A stretch of 64,000 nucleotides of DNA from NCBI GenBank assembly GCA_030998225.1, contig JAPYXD010000738.1, positions 1,302,001-1,366,000 of the forward strand. Reading direction: 5' to 3'. Shown piece by piece: positions 20,376-31,329 of this stretch (within the stretch, counting starts at the first letter, position 1; each line of letters begins with the position of its first letter). The notes under the pieces are model-generated. The model searched no databases and was not told where the DNA came from. It saw only the letters and a program-made list of their open reading frames with translations. This DNA is from Diplolepis rosae (Eukaryota > Arthropoda > Insecta > Hymenoptera > Diplolepididae). The translations under genes and the position numbers were made by a program.

Positions 20376-21141
20376 TGTGCCTAGGTGCATAACGAGGGTT
20401 ATTCATAGACATATTATAGATAGAGGAGAAAAGCCATAGGCCGCTCTGTAAGTGGCAAAGTCAGTCTGCAAACTCGGTGAGAGCAACAGAGAGAGACGAT
20501 GGGAGGTTATTCTGTCTTTGTCTGCGCGTACCGCGTTAGCCTCGGCGTTAGCGAGAGACAGCCTAAACCACAATTCACTCTCTCCCTCGCCCGAGCCGAC
20601 AGGTTTCAGGCTGGCTTGTCTCTTCTATCTATCATATCTCGATGGGGTTATTACGCGACGAGCGATAATACTCGCAGGAGATCGAAGCCAAGGCATAGTC
20701 GGGGCTTCGGTGAGGCGGAGTCGAGGAACGATCAGACGTGCGAGCATTTTAAACGAGTCTCGTAATTACACGAATTGTGTACATTGGCGCATATTCTATT
20801 TTATGTGACGTCGGCGCATTTACGGGTTTTTCTGCGTACACTCGTACACACTGCGTACAATCTGAAAAGATCGAAATTGCCGTGTTTATCGAACATCTCA
20901 TTTGACATTTCGCGAATACTCCCGACCATTTTGATTTGCTCGATCTTGCGTAGTAGAAGTGTATTGTAATAGACGCATGCACAGTTCAAATGTGCAAGGC
21001 TTTGTCAGAACGGTGCCAACGCTATACGTAGTAGGCGCATGCACAGTTGAATTTTTACATTATGTTCTTCTGTATCGTAATACAAAACATTACGCTACTC
21101 TCAACTGTAGCCTAAAAACGCTATTATGCGGCGGATGCACA
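20376..21141 (-). mobile_element. MITE-like element X, copy 2 (inverted)
   Basis: It begins GTGCCTAGGTGCA and ends GCGGCGGATGCAC on the plus strand. It is longer than copy 1, with an extra block at about 20440-20640 and an internal duplication of the GCGCATGC(A) motif. It sits at the same place in gag as the copy in Gypsy B (46928-47345), so this insertion is ancestral to both. Confidence 0.7.
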
Positions 21142-21390
21142 GGAAAAATGTTTTTGTTTGTTAAGAACTGCTTCTTCAGCTTCACTAAAATAAAAACATT
21201 TTTCAGTTGTGTGACCTGCTTTTTTAAAATTAAACAAATAATTTTTTCTTTAAGTGCTACGTTGAACCGGGTAGTTTTATTATTTTTATTATTAGTTGAA
21301 TCTTCAATTTTGACATATCCAAAACGTCATGAACGAAGCTTAGACTGTGACGTGGTAAAATTTACCCGTCTCATTAAAAAGATTTAATTT

Positions 21391-22817
21391 GTTAAACTCA
21401 CCGGTATGACAGGTGATGGTATGTCCCGGGGAAACAGTCGTGTGACGAGAGACCGCGCTTCGTCACTACCCGAGACCACTCGAAATACACTAATCACGCA
21501 CTGCACGCACTTACGCTTCCTGTCCCGTCTGTGCCATACACGGCACGAGAACAACAGCACCAGAGGACAGCAGCGTTGGAGAAGAGGCACAACCGGCTAC
21601 CGAGTCGACGTAAACACTGGCCGCCATGACGACTTGCGAGCATCGATACATCAATGCTTCGATCATCGCCGCCATCGATCGTTGGAGAGCGACACACAGG
21701 ATGACCAGATGCCACCACGTGACCCGGAAGACGTACCCTGGGGCACATAGACCCCGGGACTTGATATTTAGTATCTTATACATTTTGTGATACTAAATTT
21801 ACGTCGTAGGATGTAAATGAACACTAATCATAATAGTGCCAATCCACTACACGCCCTGTTCGTTGTAATTGAGAGAACCGCGTGTTTGCAGAAAATATTT
21901 GCCGAGGGCAACTACTATACGAGACACGGGTTGTCTAGTCGTCTATTAGGTGTATGACATGTAACCCGCTTCCGGGTGCGCGATTGGGTCACGCATGTAA
22001 TTCGTGGGGCAGGTCGGCAATTTTATCAGCGTCGCGTCTTCCATCATCACTCTCGTCCTGCGACTACTGGAGACAGGTGCTATTGTTGTGACTTGAAATT
22101 TAAAGAGGTCTCCTATTTTAATTCGATCGAAAATGGAAAGAGAATTCGTATTGAGATTTATTCCGGAACTACAGGACGTAATACAGGAAGCGTGAGTAGA
22201 TTTCATTTAAATTCTCTTGGCAAGTGGTCCGAAACTAACGGACATTATTGAACTGATACTGACACTTTATGGCGTACATTACACATACCGGCCACTTCGC
22301 CTCTCTTCTCTGTCTTATTCGAGAGCGCTTTCTTTTTATATCAGTGGTCTTTTTTATGTATGTTGGGATAGGAAAAGAAATTAGTTAATTAAAATAAAGT
22401 AGTGGTAAATTCCGGTACTCTCGGGTGGTGACGCGCGCCAATAGATTAATTCCGCCATATTGTCGCGTGGCTCGGGAATGTCCCGAGAATACTGTCATTT
22501 TAATTATACTTATTGATGATCGCGCAGATTTTTTGGCTTTTTTTTTATATAATAATTCATTTTCTCTGTATCGAGCCCTAATTAAATTTAATAAATAGTG
22601 TTCAGCCTTTTTATGTTTATTAATTAAATTCTGGTGTTTTATTCTTTTACCCGGAGAACTGTTGTAACCTTACCTTGACCCCGCCGGGTGATTGTGTTAC
22701 TGTTGTGATTATATTTTGTATGTATAAATTTTGTCACTCAAGAGAGTGGCCGGCGCTCAACAAAGTATTTAAGAAAATATTTTATTTCGGGTCGTTCCAA
22801 GCCGAAATAAAATTAGT
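21391..22817. other. unassigned, partly GC-rich
   Basis: No gene recognised. A short hairpin (TTTAGTATC...GATACTAAA) lies at about 21768-21798. The stretch could include a 5' LTR or leader of Gypsy copy A, but I find no second copy in the window to define one. Confidence 0.35.
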
Positions 22818-23090
22818 TGGGTGGCCATTAAAGAGTTGCCAAGTCACGGGTAAAACCTGCATCTCAAGACATATGGTAAACAAATCGTTTTGACAAATTA
22901 GTGAGTTTGCTTTAGCGTCATATACTTTTGGTTGTGTAAAAATGTCTGATTTTGTGCCAAATAATCGTCATTTGCGGAAAGTGTTGATTTTCTTCTTTCA
23001 TTCGAAGAAAACGGCGGCTGAAGCGCATCGAGAGCTCTAAAGAGTTTACGGAGATGCTGGTCTAAGTAAAACAACGTGCTGAATATTTCT
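22818..23090 (+). mobile_element. mariner relic (mellifera-type N-terminus)
   Basis: A TIR-like TTGGGTGGCCATTAAAGAGTTGCC begins at 22818. The open start at about 22942 reads MSDFVPNNRHLRKVLIFFF and KTAAEAHREL, then VYGDAGLSKTTC. This is the N-terminal helix-turn-helix of a mellifera-subfamily mariner transposase, with an in-frame stop after REL. The rest is deleted. Confidence 0.8.
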
Positions 23091-24221
23091 AACAGTGTAA
23101 TGCTCAGATATTATTTATTATTAAAAAATTCTGATAAATAATTTAAAGTAAAAAATGGAAATGTAGCATATAAACTTGTAATATAAACGTCAAATTTAAA
23201 TGAATTGCTCATATGGAAAAAACATGTGTTCTGGCAATAGGGTATCTAAATTTTTCAATCTCATCAAGTTTTCGAATTTTAAAATAAAATGAACCACCCT
23301 TACGTAATATGAAACTTATTATTTGAGGGTCGTTGCAAGCCCTTTATTATGAAGAATAATATTTTATTTGAAAATCATTAAAACGTTTCTGCATGATTAA
23401 TTGTACCTATTGGAAAACTTGACTTAAAAAAAACACGAAAAGGGTTCCTACTATTTTTAATTTTTTGAAGACTAGAAATTAAGGATAAGGAAGTGAAAAA
23501 TAAAAGTACCGTGAAAACGGTTTTTATTTCAATTGTACCTAGAATTCATAAGAATAAAATACCTACGAAATAAATTTCAAATATTCATGGGAATCCAATG
23601 CTTTTAATCTATATTCCAGAAGAAAGAATCAGAAGAAGATATCCCAGAAGCAGGAACCAGCAAGGATTTGCTTACAGAAGACTTGCATAAAACGCGGAAG
23701 AAAGCTATCATGATTCGACAAAGTTGTCGTTTAGTTTCGAAAAAAGTTGAGCTCGATCAATTTTCACCGCAGAAAAAAAAATTTATGGAACTTTTGGTTT
23801 TAATGATAAAAGAAATTACCAACATATTTTTCAAAAATTGAACTTTTTTGAGTTTCTAAACCAAAACCAAAAACCACTTTTCGAATTTTAAAAAGAAAAT
23901 TACAGATATTATTGAATTTTACCTATTACGATAAAACCAAGATTTAAAGCAAAATTGTGAAAATGTAATTTAAGAGTGAATTGATATTAACTTCTCACTC
24001 TTGAGTTACATTTTCGCAATTTTGCGTTGAATCTTCAACTTCCTTTTAATTATATTTGAATATATTCTTTGTAACGTATTAAAAGAACCTAAGTATGCAT
24101 GTATATGCACTAACACGTGCACACATAATGGTACTTCATGTGCAGTACTGTACGCGGCGCTAGTTGCTAACTGTCGACCACCTTTCCATTAGGTTTGTAC
24201 GGCCTGCGTTGGCGTGCGACG
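23091..24221. other. unassigned AT-rich stretch
   Basis: No gene. It contains a hairpin repeat, annotated separately. Confidence 0.4.
23941..24033. repeat. short inverted repeat (about 40-bp arms)
   Basis: GATTTAAAGCAAAATTGTGA at the left is mirrored by CGCAATTTTGCGTTGAATC at the right, around an 11-base centre. Likely a tiny MITE or its remnant. Confidence 0.7.
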
Positions 24222-24227
24222 AGGGAT

Positions 24228-24385
24228 GGTACTCTCAAGTTGTAGAAAGCAAGAAAGGAGCAAAAATTGATTGTAATGTACCCTCGAGTTGTGGAAAAAG
24301 CAATGAAGGATGAAAAATTGAATGTATTGTAATCTCGAGTTGTGGAAAAAGCAAAGAAGGAAGGAAATAGAGATTGTTGTATTCT
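24228..24385 (+). repeat. about 51-bp tandem repeat, three units
   Basis: CTCAAGTTGTAG, CTCGAGTTGTGG and CTCGAGTTGTGG start near 24233, 24284 and 24334, each followed by AAAGCAA(T/G)GAAGG-type sequence. Confidence 0.75.
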
Positions 24386-25160
24386 GGCGACCGTATTTTG
24401 AAATGAATTGAATAACATTTATAAACCGATGCCAAGTGTGATTGTGTGTAAGACTTGCCGAGTTGAGCAAAGTTGAGGTAAGGGTCTTTTGTCGAAAGTT
24501 GGTCCGATCAGGGTGTCGAAATTTTTATGTAATGTCGGCTGTGAGCCAAGCCTCGTGCCAGTAACGCAGTCTCCCCCGACCGTACCACACTTTATTCACG
24601 TTGAAATATTTTATGATAAAGTGATTTATATTGACATGTTCGGTATTCAGATTGTAATTAACGAAGCTGAGATTGATCGCGCAGCCAGCAAGTTAATTTT
24701 CGAGTAAACCTGTAAAAGAAAAATTTAGCAGTCCGTTTAGGCCGAGTGCTAGGCAATCGTGTAATTGGGCGAGGGTGTACAGCTGTTGCGAATGGGACAA
24801 GGGTGCGTGGGCCGTCATTTAGTAAAACTGTGGTCGCGATCGTGTGATATTAACCGGGCTTCGTAGTAAAGTCAAAATGGCGTATATCAAATAGGTTCTG
24901 GAATGTTTGTTTACTGTCTGTAAAATAAACGTCCAATTCCTTTTAATTTGTGTTTATCTTTATTCAATTCCTTTTTTTTTTAGACTGATAATTCAGGACA
25001 CCTTCCGCGAACTCCGCGCTTTCCCCGTGATCCTAGTGAGGAAGAAAGGGGGGGGGGGGGGTGAGCTAGGCCTACTATTCGCGTGAACCGGTACTGTGTG
25101 TACTCGCCGCGAGTTCGATTCGTACTCTATTCTCTAAGCAAAAATTACTGGGTTCTTTTT
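24386..25160. other. unassigned; poly-G tract
   Basis: No gene recognised. Includes a run of 14 G at 25048-25061. Confidence 0.4.
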
Positions 25161-25164
25161 TGGA

Positions 25165-25525
25165 TTAAGTGTTTATCGAACCAACCATACACACAATCCC
25201 GAAGGGTGAGTTGCATAGGGTCGGAAAAATTGCAACGTCACAATACCAGTCGATGATTGTTGATTTCCCTGGTGCAGAGTCCCCATAACGCTTATCAAGC
25301 CACTGTTTCGCTTCAACAGTATTTTTTCCTATTAAAAAGCAATCTTTGATTAACACTCTAAACTCTTTTTTATCCATTGTTTTGAAAATGATAACAGTTG
25401 CTCCACCAAAATCTCTGTAACTTTTGAACTAAACGTCAAATTGTTATAAAATTTTGAAACTTAACGTTTGGAGGTTGGTTCTATCCAGAAATCATATGGA
25501 TTCGACAACAGTGGTGCCATCTATA
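25165..25525 (-). mobile_element. mariner relic (N-terminus only)
   Basis: The minus-strand start at 25377 reads MDKKEFRVLIKDCFLIGKN, then TVEAKQWLDKRYGDSAPGKS and TIIDWY. This is the conserved first helix-turn-helix of a mariner transposase. After TIIDWY the sequence jumps to unrelated bases, an internal deletion. The left flank keeps a mariner-like 5' UTR and a GAACCAACCTCC end near 25465-25480. It is a different lineage from the mariners at 22818 and 54170. Confidence 0.8.
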
Positions 25526-25527
25526 TG

Positions 25528-26217
25528 TCAGGCTGGAAACTTATTAAGTGATGTGTTATATAATTCCATCATTTTTCTGTCTAGCAATGGAATGTCTACC
25601 AATGTCAATAGTTTTTGAGATGTAATTTTGATGTCCGTTTTACCAATTGGCCAGAGTAATTCTGCCCTGATGTGCGGAGTCGGAATCAGAAATTCATAGT
25701 CTTTTATATTGGTGTATATTTCGGTGACTACTTCCTGTAGTTGGGCTTTGGAAATTTTCGTAGGGTGTAATTTTCCTTCTTGTGCATATTCTGTTATTTT
25801 TATGAATTGTTTCAATGCACCATGTAAGCGTTTTAATTTTAGCTTAAAATGTGTTGCCCTTTGAATTATTTTTTTGTAATACATGTAGTAGTTCCAATAT
25901 TGTTCTTGTGATTCTATTTCGTGAATACTCTGATTTAATTCCTCCTAAATGGTTTGAATTTGATTGGTTTTCTTATCTAGGTGCTGGTGAATATAAGTTA
26001 CTCCTTTTTTTAATATGTTTGTTTGTTTTTTTACTATTTTACTGATGTTACTTTGTTTTTCATAGATATCGTTTATTGCCTTATCGTATTCTTCTGCTTC
26101 GTCAGATGTCATTACTGCTATTACTGGTCCTAACATACTGTCTACAAACCCTAGAAGGGGTGCTCTTCGTTTGTGCATGGTCCTTGGGGGAGTTATTTCG
26201 TTGGGTTGATACTTCAT
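25528..26217 (-). pseudogene. errantivirus-like Env fragment (fusion-peptide region)
   Basis: The minus-strand frame at 25945-26217 has a furin-like KRRAPLLGFVDSMLGPV segment followed by DEAEEYDKAINDIYEKQSN. This is the order found at the cleavage site and fusion peptide of insect errantivirus Env, related to baculovirus F proteins. A second frame (25528-25884) carries the downstream heptad-like helical region (ATHFKLKLKRLHGALKQF and on). A frameshift or stop separates the two. The membrane anchor is missing because the sequence ends against a mariner relic. It belongs with the integrase at 27392-27921 on the same strand. Confidence 0.7.
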
Positions 26218-26755
26218 ACCTGAATATTATAAGGTAATCTTGTTGTTGGGATTATGGCAAGGTTGACCTTGTTTTCTGAATTTACGCTTTTAAGACGATG
26301 ATTTAGGTTAAATTTTCTGTATTTTGTTTCATAGCAATTATGAGCTTACAATAAAAACTGTCAGTAACTATTTAATTACATGAACAACATTTTTTCTCAC
26401 TAAAAAAATATAAATTAAATAAGGTTCTCATCATTTTTCTTGCAGCCGAATGCTCTGAAGGCCGAACTTTTATTTCAGCGTCGCTTGTTTATAAAAATAC
26501 GTTTCCGCATATTGCATCTTTAACTATGCATTTTACAAGAAAATGTTCTCTGGTGGCCGCACTCGACTGTCTGGTCGAGAATATATTTTGGCTTAGTGAA
26601 ATCGTATTCCATCGTTGATTCCTCCAATTTCCCTTTTACAAATTGCAAAGCCTCTATCACCCCTTTAGGCTGGATGGTGGTACGGCATATACATCACTTG
26701 GGTGGTTGGGTGAAAATGATAGACATCGTGGTTCTTCCTGGAATAGAAATTGTAT
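26218..26755 (-). other. unassigned part of the errantivirus-like remnant
   Basis: No readable domain. It lies between the Env fragment and a mariner relic. Confidence 0.35.
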
Positions 26756-27215
26756 TAGGTGCGCAACGAAGTTCCCGCAGTTTTTTATAATGAAAATGCA
26801 AATTTATTATGAAAAGATGGTTACAAATGAATCATTCACAGTATTGCCCATCGTTAGCTACAATTTTTGCCCATCTTTCTGGTGCAGCTGGAATACCGTT
26901 ACGACAAAAGTGTTCATCTTCTGAGGCTATCCACGAATCAAGCAATTTTTCGATCTCTTCATATGAGCGGAACTGCTCATCAGCCAGAACATGTGTTGTC
27001 GACCGGAAAAGGTAATAATCGGACGGCACGTCCTCCGGAAACACGGAGGGTGGGGTAGGACGTTCCATTCGAGCGTTTCCAGGTAGGTTTTAACGGGTTT
27101 GGCAACGTGAGGCCGAGCGTTGTTTCACTTAGAGCAGCATGTCCGTAAAATTTTTGGAGCTCTCAAAGCTTTACGCTATCTTAAGGTGACTGAGACAAAA
27201 GTCGGGCCGGGATTC
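26756..27215 (-). mobile_element. mariner relic (C-terminal half)
   Basis: The minus strand reads VPSDYYLFRS, then FRSYEEIEKLLDSWIASEDE, then GIPAAPERWAKIVANDGQYC (26832-27068), the typical end of a mariner transposase. A broken region upstream corresponds to the HVA..VK.YLE part. A TIR-like end TTAGGTGCGCAACGAAGTTCCC is at 26756. It sits between the integrase and Env of the errantivirus-like remnant, so it probably inserted there. Confidence 0.8.
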
Positions 27216-27391
27216 GAGCGCTCACCGTAGACATGCATTTCCTCAGTAAATAGACTTGGATTTTGATAACTTTTTTTTCATTTTGTTCAGGACACTATAA
27301 TTTCGAACGGTGCAGCTAAAATCTTAATATTAATTCTTGCAGACAGGTCCCATAGGTTTCTAGTTCTTCATGATCTGAAGGTGCGCGCGGT
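27216..27391 (-). other. decayed region downstream of the integrase
   Basis: Short stop-laden remnants only, such as LSARINIKILAAPFEI on the minus strand. Confidence 0.35.
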
Positions 27392-27925
27392 TTATCTGAA
27401 TACTTTTTTAGAAAAGGTGAATTTAGTGGCCTCGTGTACTGATTTGCTATACGCCAACATCGCGAAGGGTAGGAGATGATCCCAATCATCGTAGGTTTCA
27501 GCGTATAATCTTATATAATCCAATAGTACTACATGGCTTCTTTCTAGGGATCCGTTTGATTGTGGTCTATACCCTGAAGTATTTGCTTGTTTCACTCCGA
27601 AATTTTGAAATAATTTCATTCGTAATTTGTTGATAAAACTTCCTCCCCTATTTGTAAGTATTGCCCTGGGAGCACCATAACGTGAGAATAAATGCTTTGT
27701 TATTGCATGGGCAACTGTAATTGCCGAGATATCCAATATAGGGACGGATATACAGTATTTGGTAGATTGTCCTGCATGGTTAGAATGTGTTTATTTTCAT
27801 CAGGGGTGGTAGGCAATTTTGCAACTGTGTATAGGGATACTTTATCGAAGATTTCAAGGGGTGTATCGGTGATCAACATTGGTTCGTGAATTTTCGCTCT
27901 GACAATTTTTCTCCATGACACATTA
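27392..27925 (-). pseudogene. Gypsy/errantivirus-like integrase core
   Basis: The minus-strand frames 27700-27921 and 27392-27736 carry MLITDTPLEIFDKVS, KHILTMQDNLPN (first catalytic Asp present), DISAITVAHAITKHLFSRYG, AILTNRGGSF (Asn where the second catalytic Asp is expected), SGYRPQSNGSLERSH (catalytic Glu present) and YDDWDHLLPFAMLAY. One frameshift near 27736 splits the core and the second Asp is lost, so it is inactive. The upstream part (27930-28460) has only stop-broken pol remnants. Confidence 0.85.
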
Positions 27926-28790
27926 TTATTTCTATATTGGAGTTAGTGAATTCCTGTGTTAGCATTTACCGTGATTTTCCTTTGGGCAATTCATCGCACA
28001 AATCTCCATATCGTGAGATGCAAAATTCTGGCATATTTTCTCTTTTAAATCCTATGTTTGGTTTTTTATATCTTAGATCCTGGGGCTTTATCCATAGTGG
28101 GTTTGTCCGAGTATTTGAGTATATTTATTTCTATACTGCGAGTGTTATTTTTGTCGGTTGATTGTTTGAGGCCCGGGTTGTCATCTAGTTTTTCTGGAAA
28201 TTATGTTAAAATACCCTTAGGTTTTCTTAATTTCTTCATTTGAAGACAAAATACCTGGGTCCAGATTTTCCAAAAATGATTCGCTAGGAGCGTTTAGCGT
28301 TTTGACCAGATTAGTAATAATAACCGTTTTATACTTTGCGCAATGATTTCTGCACAGAAACTGCAAAATCTGCAACAAGAAAAAGTTAAAGATTGAAAGA
28401 AACCAAGAAGAAGTAGAACTACAACCCCTTTCAGCTGGCAACCTAACAAACACATACAAAATTCACCCTGAAAAAAAAGTATAAACAATTAATCCAGAAC
28501 ACAACCAAGCACTAAGCTGCATTGCAACAACGACATTCGAAATGAAAAAAAAAACTAAAAATGCTTAACCTCATCCCGTGGGAACAAAATAAACATTTGT
28601 AAAGTGACGGCACTGAGGGCACCTTACTAGAATGGATGGTGTCTAGTAAAACTGAAATTTTTATTAACTTTATCCGCGGTGAACTAGTATAACTCCGAAA
28701 CCTTAATGTACAAGAGGAAACATATGTTGGAATCCGTCAAAAATGCTTAAAATTTCCATCGGGGACGATGATTACTCTAAGGAGGGAGGA
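27926..28790 (-). other. decayed pol remnants upstream of the integrase
   Basis: A few readable pieces on the minus strand (EFTNSNIEIIMCHG, YGDLCDELPKGKS, LENLDPGILSSNEEI) in different frames suggest eroded retroelement coding sequence. No domain can be named. Confidence 0.3.
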
Positions 28791-30098
28791 CTGTTACATC
28801 CCGGTGACTTTAGATTTTTCATATTGCTCCTGTGCAAGGGCAGTATGCCGCACACCACACCACGCATGGTAATGAATGTTAAAGAAAAACATCTTTCTGT
28901 CCGTATGGTAACTGTCCACACGGTAATGAGTCAGTGACAGACACCGCGTGTCAATAAGATGGTAATGCTATGTTAATGACCTAAGGAGAGCATAATGAAT
29001 TATCGACATAGCTTCATTAAAAATAAACGAGTAATGTTAATCGTAATAATTGTTATTGATGTAATATTGATTATCACCAATATTACTGTTTATTGATTGC
29101 CGATTATAAATCACATGTAATCAATAGAGAAAATATAGATTGGCTATCATAGATCATAAATGCAGAATCGATTGATCGGTCATTGGCAATTGATTATTGA
29201 TCATAGTTCATAAAATACAATATATAGTACGAATTACTCCCAAATAAATGCAGGAGTGAGTAGTTAAAACTACATTTATTTGAAAGCTACGAGAGGAAAC
29301 TCATTTAAACTTACAGGACTGATAAAATAGTGTTCTGCAAAGATAATGTGGCAATTTTTACCTAGATGGCACTGAAAGTATAGTTCTTGCGACAGAAGTT
29401 CGAGAACTTGTGGAACACACTGCGTAGAGAGAAGAGATGAACCCATGAATTCTAAAATAATTCATGACTTGCCACCGATTCACGATTCGTACGTACCGCA
29501 CCAGGAAATTACGATTCAAACGTACCTTGCCAGCGATTTGCAATCATCTGCTCCAATTATTGTAATAACCAATAGTACATTTTATATATCCCATATTTAC
29601 CTGTGGTTGTTTGTCATTAAGTTCCGATCAGTTGCACGCTAAAGTAGATTCATTTCGGACCCGTAAATCAACATCCTGAGCAGGCCCTTCGATAAAGGTG
29701 AGTCTTGTCGGTTTCTTTGAGCACGATTCTACCTTTCGGCCTTGGTAATTAAAACCCTTGGTCCTTAAATAGTGCAAGTCCGGAAACAGTACTTCTATCT
29801 AGTTCCTTTGCATTACACGTATCGTCGTATTCAGTCGCGTTCGGTTAGTAGTGATTCAATTCTGAAATCGGGACGAACTAATCTTTCTTGTTAACAAGTG
29901 CATGCGAGATTGATTCCTCGTGCATTTAGCAAGATACGTAAGCAGATAATTGATCATACCATTTTTGCTACCTCATGGGGACTCAAATGAAAACCAAACT
30001 ATCACGCAAGACTGTGCCGTTGGCTTGCAATTATAGGAGTACCAAACAGCAATTCTCTCTTTTGCCCTCTAATATAAGAGGTAGACAAGTAAGTTAAC
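28791..30098 (+). repeat. LTR-like repeat family Y
   Basis: It starts TGTTACATCC and ends AAGTTAACA, LTR-like ends. Matching segments are inverted at 53690-54168. A promoter-like TTCAGTCGCGTTCGG, which fits the arthropod TCAGT initiator, is at about 29829-29843. No coding capacity. Boundaries are tentative: the second copy is internally deleted and no target-site duplication is evident. Confidence 0.5.
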
Positions 30099-31021
30099 AA
30101 ATAAGTATCGTTCTTTATTGTGAATTTTATCAAATAGTCATTTACTGTACGATAAATCAGGATTTAAAATATGGTAGTTTTCTAATGTCAGTTCTTCGGT
30201 ATTTCTGGACCAAGTTGTTGACGCCATATTTGTTATATTCTATTGAAAGAAAACATTTTAAGCATATATGTACAATTGTTCGGATTTTCTTTGCTTTATG
30301 CTAATTTTCAAGGTAAACTAATTTTTGTACAGTTTGTTTGGGTATTTCATATTATTTTAAGAAAACTCTTTATATAAATAAATAATAGATAGTCTAGACA
30401 TTCAAATTTGAGTTTATCATGCGAAGCATAAGGTCCTTTTAGATTGGAAGTAGGAAACAACGGCTATACGCATGCAGTGAGACATATAAATAAACATTGA
30501 TACGTAAAACCCTTTGCACCTCCATCGAGATATGTGACTCGTATTTATTGGTACCTGAGTAACACAGTCCCTCATCTGTTTTATGGCCGACGAGCTTACG
30601 GCCATTATAAACACTATAATTAAAAAAGAGAATTTAGCCTGCCGTGTTTGCGCAGGGTTAAGTCAACTGTAACCCGTCAGACCCATAGAAACTTAAAGAA
30701 CTTGACTAAGGACTTGAGAAGGGCTACGACTGAAAGTCAGATGAGAGGAAAAAAAGGAAAATATAGAAATATTGAGATATTTCGGCTTACCTATTCCAAA
30801 ATAATTGAAGTAGCACAAAATGTATAGGTTTTGAAAGTATAGCTGCATCAACAACTGGGAATCGCTGTCGAAGTTTCACTTACGGGGGTGATGTGTGTTG
30901 AAAATTGAAAACAAATATTATTATTTTTCGTTTTTTAACATCACCTCCTTGAGACGGTGTAGAAGAAAGGAAAAAGTGTAACAAAGTGTAAAACTTTTAT
31001 TTTTGGTCAAGTTTGATTTTG
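30099..31021. other. unassigned
   Basis: The first roughly 50 bases are still shared with the repeat at 53690. Beyond that no gene or repeat is recognised. Confidence 0.4.
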
Positions 31022-31320
31022 GTATATCTGTGATATTTAATTTGGCATGGGGTCAGTTTAGTTACAAATTTTTTATGTCGAAAAGAACATAAACATTTGA
31101 AAGGCAAACGTTTCGGCCACAAATGGGGGCCCTCTTCAGTGCCAACACTTTTAATTTGCATTGAAAATAACAATTATAAACTAAACAAGCAAACCTCATG
31201 CAACTTAATATTTATTTTCTTTTTTTGGTTTTTTTTTTCTTATAATAAATATATTAATAAAAGTAGAATTAAAACATGCGATTAGACCCTCCAGCATCGT
31301 CCTCACACAAAGTCCTCTCG
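31022..31320 (+). repeat. outer end of left arm of the Penelope-like element
   Basis: Inverse of 45040-45337 at high identity. It contains the hammerhead-like motif and an AT-rich block that reads TTTTTGGTTTTTTTTTTC. Confidence 0.85.
31098..31150 (-). ncRNA. hammerhead-ribozyme-like motif, left arm
   Basis: The minus strand has CTGAAGA, a stem II (GGGCCCCC...GGCC), then GAAAC. This is the conserved core of hammerhead motifs known from Penelope-like terminal repeats. The following bases are GTTTGCC: a short stem III is possible but the expected U before the cleavage site is C, so activity is doubtful. Confidence 0.45.
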
Positions 31321-31329
31321 TGTCACGTA

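Larger units (their letters stand above)
19571..21390 (-). pseudogene. Gypsy copy A gag N-terminal part, interrupted by two MITE-like elements
   Basis: On the minus strand, pieces at 19587-19681, 20227-20375 and 21142-21390 line up with copy B at 47480-47588, 47346-47480 and 46613-46927. The last piece encodes the IEDSTNNKNNKT-type region and a CKxxGHTTA-like remnant. Two copies of element X (see separate entries) split it. No intact product. Confidence 0.6.

Noticed and set aside
20452..20808. 118-codon plus-strand frame and its overlaps
   Set aside because: They lie within the non-coding MITE-like element X and recur only as repeat translation.
21406..21783. overlapping Arg-rich frames on both strands
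   Set aside because: GC-rich composition keeps several frames open at once; no conserved motif.
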